Assembly: GCF_002159915.1 (NCBI RefSeq)
Contig: NZ_NFJP01000003.1
Coordinates: 1 to 64,000 of the forward strand
Direction of reading: 5' to 3'
Origin: Gordonibacter sp. An230
GTDB lineage: Bacteria; Actinomycetota; Coriobacteriia; Coriobacteriales; Eggerthellaceae
DNA length: 64,000 bases
Position numbers and translations under genes: made by a program. The notes below the pieces were generated by a model. The model worked only from the letters and a program-made list of their open reading frames with translations. It ran no database searches and was not told the origin of the DNA. Numbering within the stretch: position 1 is the first letter of the stretch; every line of letters starts with the position of its first letter. Positions 33,674 to 42,444 of this stretch are shown here, piece after piece.

Positions 33674-34294
33674 TCACGACACGGCGTCGATGCGCACTGT
33701 CCTTTCAGGGGTGATGCTCACGCGGCCCTCCGCCACCCAGCGCAACACGCGCGGGTACAGCGCATGCTCCACCGCGTGGATAGCCGCCTCCAACTCGTCG
33801 AGCGACATGCCCTCCTCCACGCGCACCGGCTCCTGCGCCACGATGGGGCCCTTGTCGTAGTCCTCGTTCGCGAAATGCACGGTCACGCCCGTCACCTTCA
33901 CGCCCGCCTCGTAAGCGTCGCGGATGGCGTGCGCGCCCTTGAACGACGGCAGAAGCGCCGGGTGCAGGTTCAGCACGCGATCGGGGAAGGCGTCCAGCAT
34001 CACGGGCGTGAGCTTGCGCATGTAGCCCGCCATCGCCACGTACTCCGCGCCCGCCGCGCGCAGCTCCTCCACGATGCGCGCGTCGGCGGCCAGCGGGTCG
34101 GCGTACACGTCGCGGTTGAGCGCCACCGCGGGGATGCCCGCCGTCCGCGCGCGCTCGATGCCGTACGCGCCCGGCCGCGACGAGATCACCTTCACGATAT
34201 CCACCGGCAACCCCTCGCCCGCCACCGCGTCGATGATGGCCTGCAGGTTCGTCCCGCTGCCGGAAAGCAGCACCCCGATCTTCAACGGCTCCAT
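33674..34294 (-). CDS. purN: Phosphoribosylglycinamide formyltransferase
   Basis: Formyl transfer from 10-formyl-THF to GAR in purine synthesis. 206 residues, normal. Motifs: IGVLLSGSGTNLQAIID at the N-terminus, MAGYMRKLTPVMLDAF, and the catalytic segment NLHPALLPSFKGAHAIRDA (Asn-His) with GVTVHFANEDYDKGPIVAQ (Asp). The ATG at 34294 has GGAGGCGCG before it; 35 extra upstream codons are not credible. It is the fourth gene of the sortase-purF-purM-purN run; a 279-bp spacer without a gene separates it from purM. Confidence 0.96.
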   Translation of the reverse strand: MEPLKIGVLLSGSGTNLQAIIDAVAGEGLPVDIVKVISSRPGAYGIERARTAGIPAVALNRDVYADPLAADARIVEELRAAGAEYVAMAGYMRKLTPVMLDAFPDRVLNLHPALLPSFKGAHAIRDAYEAGVKVTGVTVHFANEDYDKGPIVAQEPVRVEEGMSLDELEAAIHAVEHALYPRVLRWVAEGRVSITPERTVRIDAVS

Positions 34295-34573
34295 CGCGCC
34301 TCCTTCCGATTCCCAACCTTCCATCTCTGCCCGTTTCACGCTGCAACGCGAAACGGCGCGCCTCCTCTTTGCAGAACCGCCCGCGCGCACACCGACCATC
34401 TCAAAGCTCCCGAGCGGTCACGCGCCGCCGGCTACCGCCTTCTTCCCCGATCGCACAGCGCCGTTCAAACCCATCGCAAACCGATGCCGATCAAAGCACC
34501 GCGCGCCGCAGCATGCGAGCGCGAACCGCAAACCCGCGGAACGCATCGCTCATCTGCAAGCCCGGCCCGACGC

Positions 34574-35719
34574 CTACCCCTCGTAGCCATACAGCGCGCC
34601 CTCGTTCGCGTAGCGCACCGCCTTCGAACCCGCGACGATGCGGCCCGCGCGGTAGGTCGTCTCGCCGGCGGCGCGCAAGGCGGCCTCCACCTCCTCGGCG
34701 CGGGCGGGATCCACGATGAGGATCATGCCCAAACCCATGTTGGACGTCTTGAGCGCCTCCCCCTCGTCAAGGTGCGCCGCGTCGCACACGAACTTCGCGA
34801 TGGGAGGAACGGGCCACGTGCCCAGATCGACTTCGGCGTCGCACGCTTCGGGCAGCGCGCGGTCGAGGTTCTCCGTGATGCCGCCGCCCGTGATGTGCGC
34901 GAGCGCGCGCACGGCACCGGGGCATGCCTTAAGTGCGGACAGCACCGGCTTCACGTAGATGCGCGTGGGGGTCAAAAGCGCCTCCTCGACGCTGGCGCCG
35001 CCAAGCTCTTCGCGCGCAAGGCGCAGCTCGTAGTGCGTCTTCCCCTCCACGCACACCTTGCGCGCGAGCGAGTAGCCGTTGGAGTGCAAGCCGCTCGACG
35101 CGAGGCCGACGAGCACGTCGCCCTCGCGCACGCTCTCGGGATCGAGCATGCGCGACCGATCCACCACGCCCACGCAGAAGCCGGACAAGTCGTAGTCGTC
35201 CGCCTCCATCACGCCGGGATGCTCGGCCATCTCGCCGCCGATGAGCGCGCAGCCCGCCTGCTTGCACCCCTCGCCGATGCCCTTCACGATCTCGGCCACA
35301 TTCTCGGCCTTCAACTTGCCGATGGCCACGTAGTCCAAGAAGAACAAAGGCTCGGCCCCGCACGCTAGGATGTCGTTTACGCACATGGCCACCAAATCGA
35401 TGCCCACCGTGTCGTGCTTGCCGGCCAGCTGTGCCACCTTGAGCTTCGTGCCCACGCCGTCGGTGCCGCTCACTAGAAGCGGATCCTCCATGCCCTTGGC
35501 CGCCGCGATAGAGAACAGGCCGCCGAAGCCGCCGATGTCGCCCACCACCTCGGGACGGTACGTGGCGTGCACCACGTCCTTGATGGCCTCGACGGCGCGC
35601 GCGCCCTCGGCGGTGTCGACGCCCGCCTGGGCGTAGGTCACAGCCTCCTCGCCCATCCAGCTGGGCAGAGAGGGGGCGTCGCTATTCTGGGCCGGGTTGA
35701 CGGTGATTCTGTCGGTCAT
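34574..35719 (-). CDS. purM: Phosphoribosylformylglycinamidine cyclo-ligase (AIR synthetase)
   Basis: Closes the imidazole ring in purine synthesis, using ATP. 381 residues, slightly longer than usual (about 345). Motifs: YAQAGVDTAEGARAVEAIK (N-terminal glycine strand region), GGFGGLFSI, LLVSGTDGVGTKLKVAQ, DLVAMCVNDILACGAEPLFF, ALIGGEMAEHPGVM, SSGLHSNGYSLARK, and AHITGGGITENLDRALP. The ATG at 35719 follows GGAGAGAGC, 24 bp after the purF stop. Confidence 0.97.
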   Translation of the reverse strand: MTDRITVNPAQNSDAPSLPSWMGEEAVTYAQAGVDTAEGARAVEAIKDVVHATYRPEVVGDIGGFGGLFSIAAAKGMEDPLLVSGTDGVGTKLKVAQLAGKHDTVGIDLVAMCVNDILACGAEPLFFLDYVAIGKLKAENVAEIVKGIGEGCKQAGCALIGGEMAEHPGVMEADDYDLSGFCVGVVDRSRMLDPESVREGDVLVGLASSGLHSNGYSLARKVCVEGKTHYELRLAREELGGASVEEALLTPTRIYVKPVLSALKACPGAVRALAHITGGGITENLDRALPEACDAEVDLGTWPVPPIAKFVCDAAHLDEGEALKTSNMGLGMILIVDPARAEEVEAALRAAGETTYRAGRIVAGSKAVRYANEGALYGYEG

Positions 35720-35743
35720 GCTCTCTCCTTGCACCTCTGGGTT

Positions 35744-37249
35744 CTATGCGTCGGCGCCCTTGGCGCCTTCGGCGTACACGTCCTCGAAATCCTTCTTGGT
35801 TGAAAAGCTTTTCGCTGCGAGCGCCTCAGGGATGGCCACCGGGTAGTCTCCCGTGAAGCAAGCATCGCAAAAGCCCTGGTGTCGTGCATCGGGCACAGCC
35901 GCCCGCAATCCTTCGAGCGAGATGAAGGCCAAAGAATCGGAACCGATCCACGCGTTCATCTCGTCTAGGCTCATGTTCGCCGCGATCAGTTGATCGCGCG
36001 TGTCGGTGTCGATGCCGTAGAAGCACGGCCACTTGACCTCGGGGCTCACGATGCGCAGATGCACCTCGGCCGCGCCCGCGTCGCGCAGCATCTGCACGAG
36101 CTTCTTCGAAGTGTTGCCGCGCACGATGCTGTCGTCGATGACGACGAGCCGCTTGCCGCGGATGACCGATGGAAGCGGGTTGAGTTTGAGGCGTATTCCC
36201 AGCTGGCGCATGGCCTGCGTCGGCTCGATGAACGTGCGGCCCACGTAGCGGTTCTTCACGATGCCGTCCGCATACGGGATGCCGCTCTCTGCCGCGAACC
36301 CGAGGGCCGAGGGCACGCCCGAGTCGGGCACGCCCAGCACGAGATCGGCCTCCGCGGGCGCCTCTTGCGCGAGGATGCGGCCCAAAGAGCGCCGGGCTTG
36401 GTAGACGCTCTGATGGTCGATCACGCTGTCGGGGCGGGCGAAGTAGACGTACTCGAAGATGCACGAAGCGCGCCGACCTGCGGGGACGCCCTGTTCGGAG
36501 TGCACGCCCTCGGCGTTGAACCGCACGATCTCGCCCGGCTCCACGTCGCGCACGTACGTCGCGCCCACGATGTCGAGCCCGCACGTCTCGGAGGACACGA
36601 CCCAGCCGCGCCCCTGCGGCAGCTCGCCGATGCACAGCGGACGGATGCCGTTCGGGTCGCGGAACGCGTAGAGCGCGTCAGGGCTGGCCAGCACCATGGC
36701 GTAGGCACCCTCGATCGCCTCCATCGCGTGCCGGATGCCGTTGCGCAAATGGTGCGTCTTCTGCGTCACCTGGCCGATGAGCTTCGCGGCTGCTTCGCTG
36801 TCGGTGCCGGCGCGCAGCTGCACGCCGTCGCGGACGAGCCGGGCGCGCAACGCCGCCGTGTTCACGAGCGTGCCGTTGTGCGCGAGCGCGATCAGCACGT
36901 CGTCGATGGCCGAGATGTGCGGCTGGGCCGCCTCCCACGAGGCCGCGCCGCCGCTCGTGGAGTAGCGCACGTGCCCCACGGCCACGAATCCCTCGAGCGC
37001 AGCCAGCGTGGCCTCGTCGAACACCTGCGTGACCAATCCCAGGTCCTTCGCCGCCATCATCGTCTCGCCGTCGCCCACGGCGATGCCCGCGCTCTCCTGG
37101 CCGCGATGCTGCAAGGCCTGCAAGCCGAAGCACGTCATGCGCGCGACGTCCTCGCCTGGAGCGAACACGCCGAAGACGGCGCACTCCTCCTCCAACCGGT
37201 CGGGACGCTCCGATCGGCCAAGGCGGGCGCGATGTCGAAGGACGCTCAC
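35744..37249 (-). CDS. purF: Amidophosphoribosyltransferase
   Basis: First committed step of purine synthesis. 501 residues. A propeptide of about 21 residues precedes the N-terminal nucleophile Cys in EEECAVFGVFAPGED. The glutaminase domain has LQALQHRGQESAGI and HVRYSTSGGA. The PRPP site has LVVIDDSIVRGNTSKKLVQ. Cysteines of the C-terminal region (DACFTGDYP) and earlier positions suit an Fe-S-cluster type enzyme like that of Bacillus. It starts with GTG overlapping the sortase stop (GTGA), so its translation is coupled to the sortase gene, an unusual pairing. Confidence 0.96.
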   Translation of the reverse strand: MSVLRHRARLGRSERPDRLEEECAVFGVFAPGEDVARMTCFGLQALQHRGQESAGIAVGDGETMMAAKDLGLVTQVFDEATLAALEGFVAVGHVRYSTSGGAASWEAAQPHISAIDDVLIALAHNGTLVNTAALRARLVRDGVQLRAGTDSEAAAKLIGQVTQKTHHLRNGIRHAMEAIEGAYAMVLASPDALYAFRDPNGIRPLCIGELPQGRGWVVSSETCGLDIVGATYVRDVEPGEIVRFNAEGVHSEQGVPAGRRASCIFEYVYFARPDSVIDHQSVYQARRSLGRILAQEAPAEADLVLGVPDSGVPSALGFAAESGIPYADGIVKNRYVGRTFIEPTQAMRQLGIRLKLNPLPSVIRGKRLVVIDDSIVRGNTSKKLVQMLRDAGAAEVHLRIVSPEVKWPCFYGIDTDTRDQLIAANMSLDEMNAWIGSDSLAFISLEGLRAAVPDARHQGFCDACFTGDYPVAIPEALAAKSFSTKKDFEDVYAEGAKGADA

Positions 37250-38592
37250 GCGGCGGCCTCCCCGGCATCGTCAGAGGACGCCTCGCCGACGGCCTCCCCC
37301 GTCGTCTCGGCGGCCGCCTCCCCCACCGCCTGGACGGCGTCGGGATCGGCCGAAGCGTCGGCCGTGCTCTCAGTCACGGAGGCGAACAGCACGTAGCGCT
37401 TGCTCGAAACGACGTTGTCGCACGTGGCGAACGCGAACGTGCGCCCCATGTCGGAGGCTGCGGCGATGCCGTCGGCCTTCACGACCGAGCGGTCGATCTT
37501 GTCCTGCACGTACTCCACGCGAGCGGCGTCGTCGGTGAACCTCGTCTGCGCGAGCGGATCGTTCTCGTCCACGTGCATGAGCGAGAACGTGGTCAGGCGG
37601 TAGTTGCCTTGGGGCGTGAGCAGGTAGATCGTCCGATGCTCGTCGAAGGTGGCCTGGTCGGCGAAATCCGCAAAGCACGCGAACATCGACCCGTTGTTCA
37701 AATGGTGGCCGTAGACGATGTTGTTCGGATCGGAGAAATCGCCCGTGTTCGCCGCCGACAGGAAGATGGTGCCGTACGTGGGCAGCCAGGACCCCCCCTC
37801 GTTGCCGTTGAAGTCGCGCGTGAGATAGGTGCTGTCGTCGTCGGTGTGCACGATGGGGTAGTTCACCACCGTGCCGGGAACGTAGATCCAGCCCACCACG
37901 TCGGGGTTGATGGCGCGCAGCGCATCCCAGTCCACCGAAAGGTCGGCAAGCGACGTGCCCTCGATGTCGGACGGAGCCGAGAACGCCTGCTCGGCGATGT
38001 CGTCGTAGGCGCGCTGGCCCTGCCAGTAGCTAAATCCGATCACGCCGAGGGCCGCGAGCGCGATGACGAACACGACGAGCGCGATCCAGAACACGACACG
38101 CCACGGGCCGCCCTTCTTCGGCGCTGCGGACGGTCCGCGACCGGCTGCGGGCTGCGCCGGACGGTAGCCTCCCGCAGGCTGCGCCGGACGGTACGTTCCG
38201 GAAGCGCCCTGGGGCCTTTGCGTCCCTGGCACGCCTTGCGGACGGCGCTGCCCCGTCTGCCACGCGGCGTCCTGCGGACGGTACGACCCCGCCTGCCGCG
38301 CGCCCTGGGGCCTTCCCTGCGCCGGCTGCGCAGCGTCGCCCTGGGGGCGAGCGCCCTGGTGCGGGTGCGGCGCGCTCTGGGACGCCGGCGCGGTGCCCGG
38401 TCGGCGGTACGCGTTCGCAGCGGGAGGGATCTGGCCGGGCCGAGGCTGCGCACCGGCCCGATCACCCGCCTGAGACGCGGGCCGACCCGCGCCGAAGCTG
38501 CGCTGCGGCTGCGATGCCGGATCCTGGGGCGCCGGCCCGCGCGCATGGCGACCGCGCGGGGGAACGTCGGGATGCTGTGGATATTCGGACAT
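37246..38592 (-). CDS. srtB: Class B sortase with long proline/glutamine-rich cytoplasmic region
   Basis: A 448-residue membrane transpeptidase that anchors proteins to the cell wall. Residues 1-160 are cytoplasmic, low in complexity (Pro/Gln/Arg/Ala, with RPAQPAGGYRPAQPA-type repeats). One membrane helix lies near 168-190 (VVFWIALVVFVIALAALGVI). The sortase barrel follows with the catalytic His in NIVYGHHLNNGSMF, Cys in FAFATCDNVVSSKR and Arg in KRYVLFA. The last 40 residues are an acidic Ala/Glu/Asp tail. A ribosome site, GAGGGCGAG, is present. No LPxTG- or NPxTG-type substrate gene or pilin is adjacent. The next gene, overlapping by four bases, is purF. Confidence 0.93.
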   Translation of the reverse strand: MSEYPQHPDVPPRGRHARGPAPQDPASQPQRSFGAGRPASQAGDRAGAQPRPGQIPPAANAYRRPGTAPASQSAPHPHQGARPQGDAAQPAQGRPQGARQAGSYRPQDAAWQTGQRRPQGVPGTQRPQGASGTYRPAQPAGGYRPAQPAAGRGPSAAPKKGGPWRVVFWIALVVFVIALAALGVIGFSYWQGQRAYDDIAEQAFSAPSDIEGTSLADLSVDWDALRAINPDVVGWIYVPGTVVNYPIVHTDDDSTYLTRDFNGNEGGSWLPTYGTIFLSAANTGDFSDPNNIVYGHHLNNGSMFACFADFADQATFDEHRTIYLLTPQGNYRLTTFSLMHVDENDPLAQTRFTDDAARVEYVQDKIDRSVVKADGIAAASDMGRTFAFATCDNVVSSKRYVLFASVTESTADASADPDAVQAVGEAAAETTGEAVGEASSDDAGEAAA

Positions 38593-38687
38593 ACTCGCCC
38601 TCCAAACGCCGTCGAACGGAGGCGCCGAACCCGCCGAACGCCGCCGCAGGACAGTCGCAACTTGCCGTCTCTCAACCGTTACATAAT

Positions 38688-38713
38688 AAACAAACGCCCC
38701 CGAGATGGGGGCG
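38688..38713 (-). terminator. Terminator after the 38-aa membrane peptide gene
   Basis: A 7-bp perfect stem CGCCCCC/GGGGGCG with a five-base loop, followed on the minus strand by TTTGTTT. It lies 48 bp past the stop of the small gene and upstream of the sortase gene. Confidence 0.85.
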
Positions 38714-38760
38714 CGTTCTGCGAAAAACGCACGTTTCCGACGGGAGCCGGAGACGGCGCC

Positions 38761-38877
38761 CTACTTCTTCATCTCGTCGATGAAGCCTTTCGCGATGAAC
38801 ACCACAATGATGAGCACGATGATGGCCACGATGATCCAGATGGCCTCCATGGGCACGGTGATTCCGAAAAGCGTCAT
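38761..38877 (-). CDS. 38-residue single-span membrane peptide
   Basis: A very short gene. It encodes [20 protein letters not shown], continuing with a hydrophobic run (VLIIVVFIA) and a charged end KGFIDEMKK. This is one membrane helix with a positive/negative amphipathic C-terminus. AAAAAGGGGTAATC precedes the ATG at good spacing and a terminator follows. Both support a real gene although it is too short for most gene finders. It sits between PPK2 (ending 78 bp upstream) and sortase, in the same direction. No family recognised; small single-span peptides of this kind often modulate larger membrane proteins. Confidence 0.75.
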   Translation of the reverse strand: MTLFGITVPMEAIWIIVAIIVLIIVVFIAKGFIDEMKK

Positions 38878-38955
38878 GCTGATTACCCCTTTTTGCATTC
38901 AAGCGCGCAAGCGCGCACGGTCGCGTTCGATGTCGGCATCCATAGTAGCGCTATC

Positions 38956-40713
38956 TCAGGTTTCCCGCAAGCGCGCTTCGAGGGCGTCGTTGATGATTTT
39001 GAGCGCCTCGACGCGGGCGCGGCGCTTGTCGTCGCTCTCGAGCACTATCCAGGGGGCGATGGGCGTGGACGTGAGGCGCAGCATATCGTCCACCGCGGCT
39101 TGGTACTGGGGGCGCTTGTCGCGGTTGCGCCAGTCCTCGTCGGTGATCTTCCACCTTTTGGCGGGATCCTCCTCGCGGTCGCGAAAGCGGCGCAGCTGCT
39201 CTTCGGGGCTCACGTCCACCCAGAACTTCAGCAGGATGGCACCCCAACGCACCAACTCGCGCTCGAATTCGTTGATCTCGTCATAGGCGCGCGTCCATTC
39301 AGCCACCGACGCGAAGCCCTCCACGCGCTCCACGAGCACGCGTCCGTACCAGCTGCGGTCGTAGATGCCCACGTGGCCCGCTTTCGGCAACCGTGTCCAG
39401 TAGCGCCACAGGTGCGGGTGCAGAAGCTCGGGCTTGGTGGGGGCGGGGCTGGGGAAGATGGTGTAGGCGCGCGCGTCGAGCGCCTGGGCCACGCGCTTGA
39501 TGTTGCCACCCTTGCCGGCCGCGTCCCATCCTTCGTACATGAGCATGAGGGGGATGCGCTTTTGGTACATCTCCATCTCCAGCCGGTTGAGGCGTTTCTG
39601 CTGCTCCTTGAGCTCACGCTTGTAGACTTCCGGGTCGAGGGCGGGCGCGCTGTCCTTTCCATCGGCCTCCGGCGGGTCGGGCAGAAGACGGAAGCGCGAC
39701 GCGCGCGGGGCGCGGGCGCTTGCCTCGGCCGCGGCGCGCTCGGCCTCCTCGAGGACGCGCGCCGCCTCCTCGGGCGTGCGCTCTGCGCACGAAGCGCCCG
39801 CCAGCGCGCCGGCCGAGTTCGCCTGCGCCTTCGCTGCGGCTTGGGCGGCCTCGGCATCGGGCGCCGCCGCGAGCGCGGCTTCGAGCGCGTCGACAAGCGT
39901 TTTCGCTATCTCGAGGTTCGCACGGCGCTTGTCCTCTCCGTTGACCAGGTGCCACGGCGCATAGGAGAAATCGCTTCCTTCGAGCAGGTTGTCGTAGAGG
40001 CGGTAAGCCTCCTCGTAGGCGTCGACGCTCGCCAGCTTGCGCTCGTCCACACGCCAGCGCGTGGCGGGATCGTCGTGCAGACGGACGAGGCGCTTTCTCT
40101 GCGCCTCCTTCGTGACGTGCACGAAGAACTTCGTCACGAGATAGCCGTCGTCGACGAGCTGCCGCTCGAAGTCGGCCGCCGAGGTGAGCGCACGACGCAG
40201 CGAGTCGATGTGGCGCTCGTCGCGCGCCTCGGCGATGGCCTCGGCCATCGGCTTCCTCTCCCCCTTCGCGTTCTTGCTCCCCTCGGCGCTGCGACCGCCC
40301 AGCACAAGATCGCCGTACTCGGCATAGAGCATGCGCTGGGTGGCGACGGTGTACCAGCCGCGGTCGTAGAACGTGATGGTGCCGCGCATGCCGAGCGTCT
40401 GCCAGAACTGCTGCATGGCGGGATAGAAGCCGGTGACGCCGTACTCGGCCCCCGCAAAGGCGCGCGCGGCCTCCACGTCGAGGTTCTCGGTGACGTGCAC
40501 GCTCGTGGCGCGCGCGTCGAGATGGTACATCAGATCGGAGATGCGGCTTCCCTTGCCGGCGCCGTCCCACCCCTCGAACAGCACGACGAGGCCCACACCC
40601 CGTTCGCGCGCTTGCTGCTGCAGCACGACCAGGCGCTTCATGAGCGCATCGCGCTGCTGTCGGTACTCTTCTTTCGGCAGCGGCGCAAGCGAGAAGTCGA
40701 CGGTTTCCAGCAT
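38956..40713 (-). CDS. Double-domain PPK2, probable polyphosphate:AMP phosphotransferase
   Basis: Encodes 585 residues with two PPK2 P-loop kinase domains in tandem. The first (about 1-240) has LFEGWDGAGKGSRI as Walker A and TFYDRGWYTVATQ as Walker B/lid. The second (about 350-585) has MYEGWDAAGKGGNI and GIYDRSWYGRVLVERVEG. An Ala/Glu-rich linker joins them. Two-domain PPK2 proteins (class II, PAP) phosphorylate AMP to ADP with polyphosphate. The ATG at 40713 has GAAAGGACG upstream; the longer open frame upstream is noise. It is divergent from ppx-ppk1 across 760 bp, so the locus is devoted to polyphosphate turnover. Confidence 0.93.
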   Translation of the reverse strand: MLETVDFSLAPLPKEEYRQQRDALMKRLVVLQQQARERGVGLVVLFEGWDGAGKGSRISDLMYHLDARATSVHVTENLDVEAARAFAGAEYGVTGFYPAMQQFWQTLGMRGTITFYDRGWYTVATQRMLYAEYGDLVLGGRSAEGSKNAKGERKPMAEAIAEARDERHIDSLRRALTSAADFERQLVDDGYLVTKFFVHVTKEAQRKRLVRLHDDPATRWRVDERKLASVDAYEEAYRLYDNLLEGSDFSYAPWHLVNGEDKRRANLEIAKTLVDALEAALAAAPDAEAAQAAAKAQANSAGALAGASCAERTPEEAARVLEEAERAAAEASARAPRASRFRLLPDPPEADGKDSAPALDPEVYKRELKEQQKRLNRLEMEMYQKRIPLMLMYEGWDAAGKGGNIKRVAQALDARAYTIFPSPAPTKPELLHPHLWRYWTRLPKAGHVGIYDRSWYGRVLVERVEGFASVAEWTRAYDEINEFERELVRWGAILLKFWVDVSPEEQLRRFRDREEDPAKRWKITDEDWRNRDKRPQYQAAVDDMLRLTSTPIAPWIVLESDDKRRARVEALKIINDALEARLRET

Positions 40714-40919
40714 GGCTCGTCCTTTCTCCGGTAGCCCGGCCATCATACCACAGGGGCGGGCCGACCCCGACTCGCAGGGAAAGAGCCGGAAATGCGGAAA
40801 CGCAGGGAATCGCAAGCGCAACGTGAGAGCGGATGCGCGAGCGCAACTCAAGAACGCGGAGGAGCAAACGCCTGACCCCGCCGCGCGCATCCATCCCGTG
40901 CGGACTGTTCGTCGCGAAA

Positions 40920-41060
40920 TGGCCACGGATCGGTGTTCTGGCACGAAATGCACCCGCCCGGGCACGACCTCCAGTTCGCCACCTGGGGATTCGCCATCTT
41001 CTCTCCCCCTCTTCGCATGGAAAGCGCCGAAATCCGTGCCAGAACGCCGATCCGTGGCCA
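40920..41060. repeat. REPIN-like inverted repeat element, type 2
   Basis: The left arm TGGCCACGGATCGGTGTTCT continuing GGCACGAA (40920-40947) and the right arm 41033-41060 are inverted copies of each other with two or three mismatches over 28 bp, separated by 85 bp. Size (141 bp) and plan resemble repeats A and B, but the arm sequence is unrelated. Confidence 0.8.
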
Positions 41061-41165
41061 AAAAACCGCTCGCCCGCTGCACGCCAGAGGGCCACGCGCC
41101 CGCATCGCCCCCTCTCGCCTGGAAGACTCCACAATCCGACCTAACGGAAGAGAGCGGAGAACGCC

Positions 41166-41176
41166 GGGGGGGGGGG
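41166..41176. repeat. Homopolymer of 11 G
   Basis: Eleven consecutive G residues in non-coding DNA about 190 bp upstream of the ppx -35. Tracts of this length are prone to length change by slippage. Confidence 0.85.
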
Positions 41177-41361
41177 CGATCGGACGCATGTCGGCAGAAG
41201 CTCGGCGGAAGAAGACGCGTGCGCGAGCGCGAAAGGACAGCTGCAGCGAAGACTGGACCGCGACCGGGCAAGCTCCCCTCGTGCCCGCACCCTCAGCGCA
41301 CGGCCACCGACGCCTCTCCATCAAGCCCCGGTAAAATCTTGGCGGCAATCCGTCAGCGCGC

Positions 41362-41391
41362 TTTGCGCGACGGGCGCGGGTTCTTTAGAAT
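41362..41391 (+). promoter_or_regulatory. Possible ppx-ppk1 promoter
   Basis: TTTGCG (41362-41367), an 18-bp spacer and TAGAAT (41386-41391); start expected near 41398, 76 nt before the ppx ATG. Confidence 0.4.
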
Positions 41392-41473
41392 GGAATCGTT
41401 GAGCGAGCCGCGCAGCGTCCGAGGAGGCGACGCGCAGCCGCAGAACGCGAAGCGCAAGAGACAAGGAAGCACC

Positions 41474-42409
41474 ATGCCCAACTACGGAGTCGTCGACCTC
41501 GGATCGAACTCCATCCGCCTCGTCGTGTACGAGGTGAAAGACGACCGCCTGACCGCGTACACGAACCGCGACTTCAAAAGCCTCGCCAACGACAAGGTGA
41601 TGGCGGGGCTCGCGGCCTACGTGGAGAACGGAGCATTCACACAGGCCGGCATCGAGAAGGCCGCGAGCGTGCTCAAGGGCCACGCGAAGCGGGCGCGCTT
41701 CTACCGCTGCAAGCGCCTCGAGGTGTTCGCCACCGCCGTGCTGCGCAACGCGACGAACCGCGCCGAGGCCGTTGCCGCCATCGAGGACGCGAGCGGGCTG
41801 CCCATCAACCTGCTGTCCGCTCGCGACGAGGCGCACCTCGGCTTCGTCGGCGCCACGTGCGACCGCTCGGTGAAACGCGGCACGCTCGTGGACATCGGCG
41901 GCGGATCCACCGAGCTCACGCGCATCGAGAACGGGCGCGACTTCGACGACGCGAGCATAGGCCAAGGATCGCTCTCGTCGTTCGCCGCGCACGTGCGATC
42001 CATCCTGCCCACCGGACCCGAGATGGACGCCATCGCCGCCGAGCTGCTTGGACGTCTGGCCGAGCTACCACAGGCCGAGGCGTACCGCGCCGAAACGCTC
42101 TTCGGCATCGGGGGCAGCGTCCGCGCCGCCGCCAAGATGCTCGCACAGACCGCAGGCGGGGGCGCTCGCCCAAAAACCATGACGCCCGACGACGTTCGTG
42201 CCATACTGCACTGGTGCCGCGTCGACCCCGACGCGTTCGCGCATACGGCGCTCAAGGCCTCTGCCGAGCGTATCCACACGCTCGTGCCGGGCTGCGTCAT
42301 CCTCCTCGCGCTGTTCGAGGCCTTCGAAGCCAAGCGCCTGGAGATCTGCAAATACGGCGTGCGCGAGGGCTACCTCATCGAGCGCATGCTGTCGCCGTCG
42401 GCGCGTTGA
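41474..42409 (+). CDS. ppx: Exopolyphosphatase (Ppx/GppA family)
   Basis: Encodes 311 residues, the short two-domain actin-like form without the HD-type C-terminal domains of E. coli Ppx. Motifs: VVDLGSNSIRLVVYEV (phosphate 1 loop), VFATAVLRNATNR, GTLVDIGGGSTELTRIENG (phosphate 2 loop), and LFGIGGSVRAAAKML. It removes terminal phosphate from polyphosphate or acts on (p)ppGpp. AAGGAAGC precedes the ATG. The ppk1 gene starts 36 bp downstream in the same direction, so synthesis and breakdown enzymes share an operon. Confidence 0.95.
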   Translation: MPNYGVVDLGSNSIRLVVYEVKDDRLTAYTNRDFKSLANDKVMAGLAAYVENGAFTQAGIEKAASVLKGHAKRARFYRCKRLEVFATAVLRNATNRAEAVAAIEDASGLPINLLSARDEAHLGFVGATCDRSVKRGTLVDIGGGSTELTRIENGRDFDDASIGQGSLSSFAAHVRSILPTGPEMDAIAAELLGRLAELPQAEAYRAETLFGIGGSVRAAAKMLAQTAGGGARPKTMTPDDVRAILHWCRVDPDAFAHTALKASAERIHTLVPGCVILLALFEAFEAKRLEICKYGVREGYLIERMLSPSAR

Positions 42410-42444
42410 GCGCGCGGTCGGCAACGTACAGGAAGGGGACGTCT

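Larger units (their letters stand above)
40714..41361. other. Long spacer between PPK2 and ppx with a REPIN-like repeat
   Basis: Part of a 760-bp intergenic region. It holds an inverted-repeat element at 40920-41060 and an 11-G tract at 41166-41176. The open frames through it are Arg-rich and have no ribosome sites. No gene called. Confidence 0.55.

Noticed and set aside
37246-37249. Inferring that the sortase functions in purine metabolism
   Set aside because: Overlap shows cotranslation at most; no substrate or domain evidence supports a functional link.
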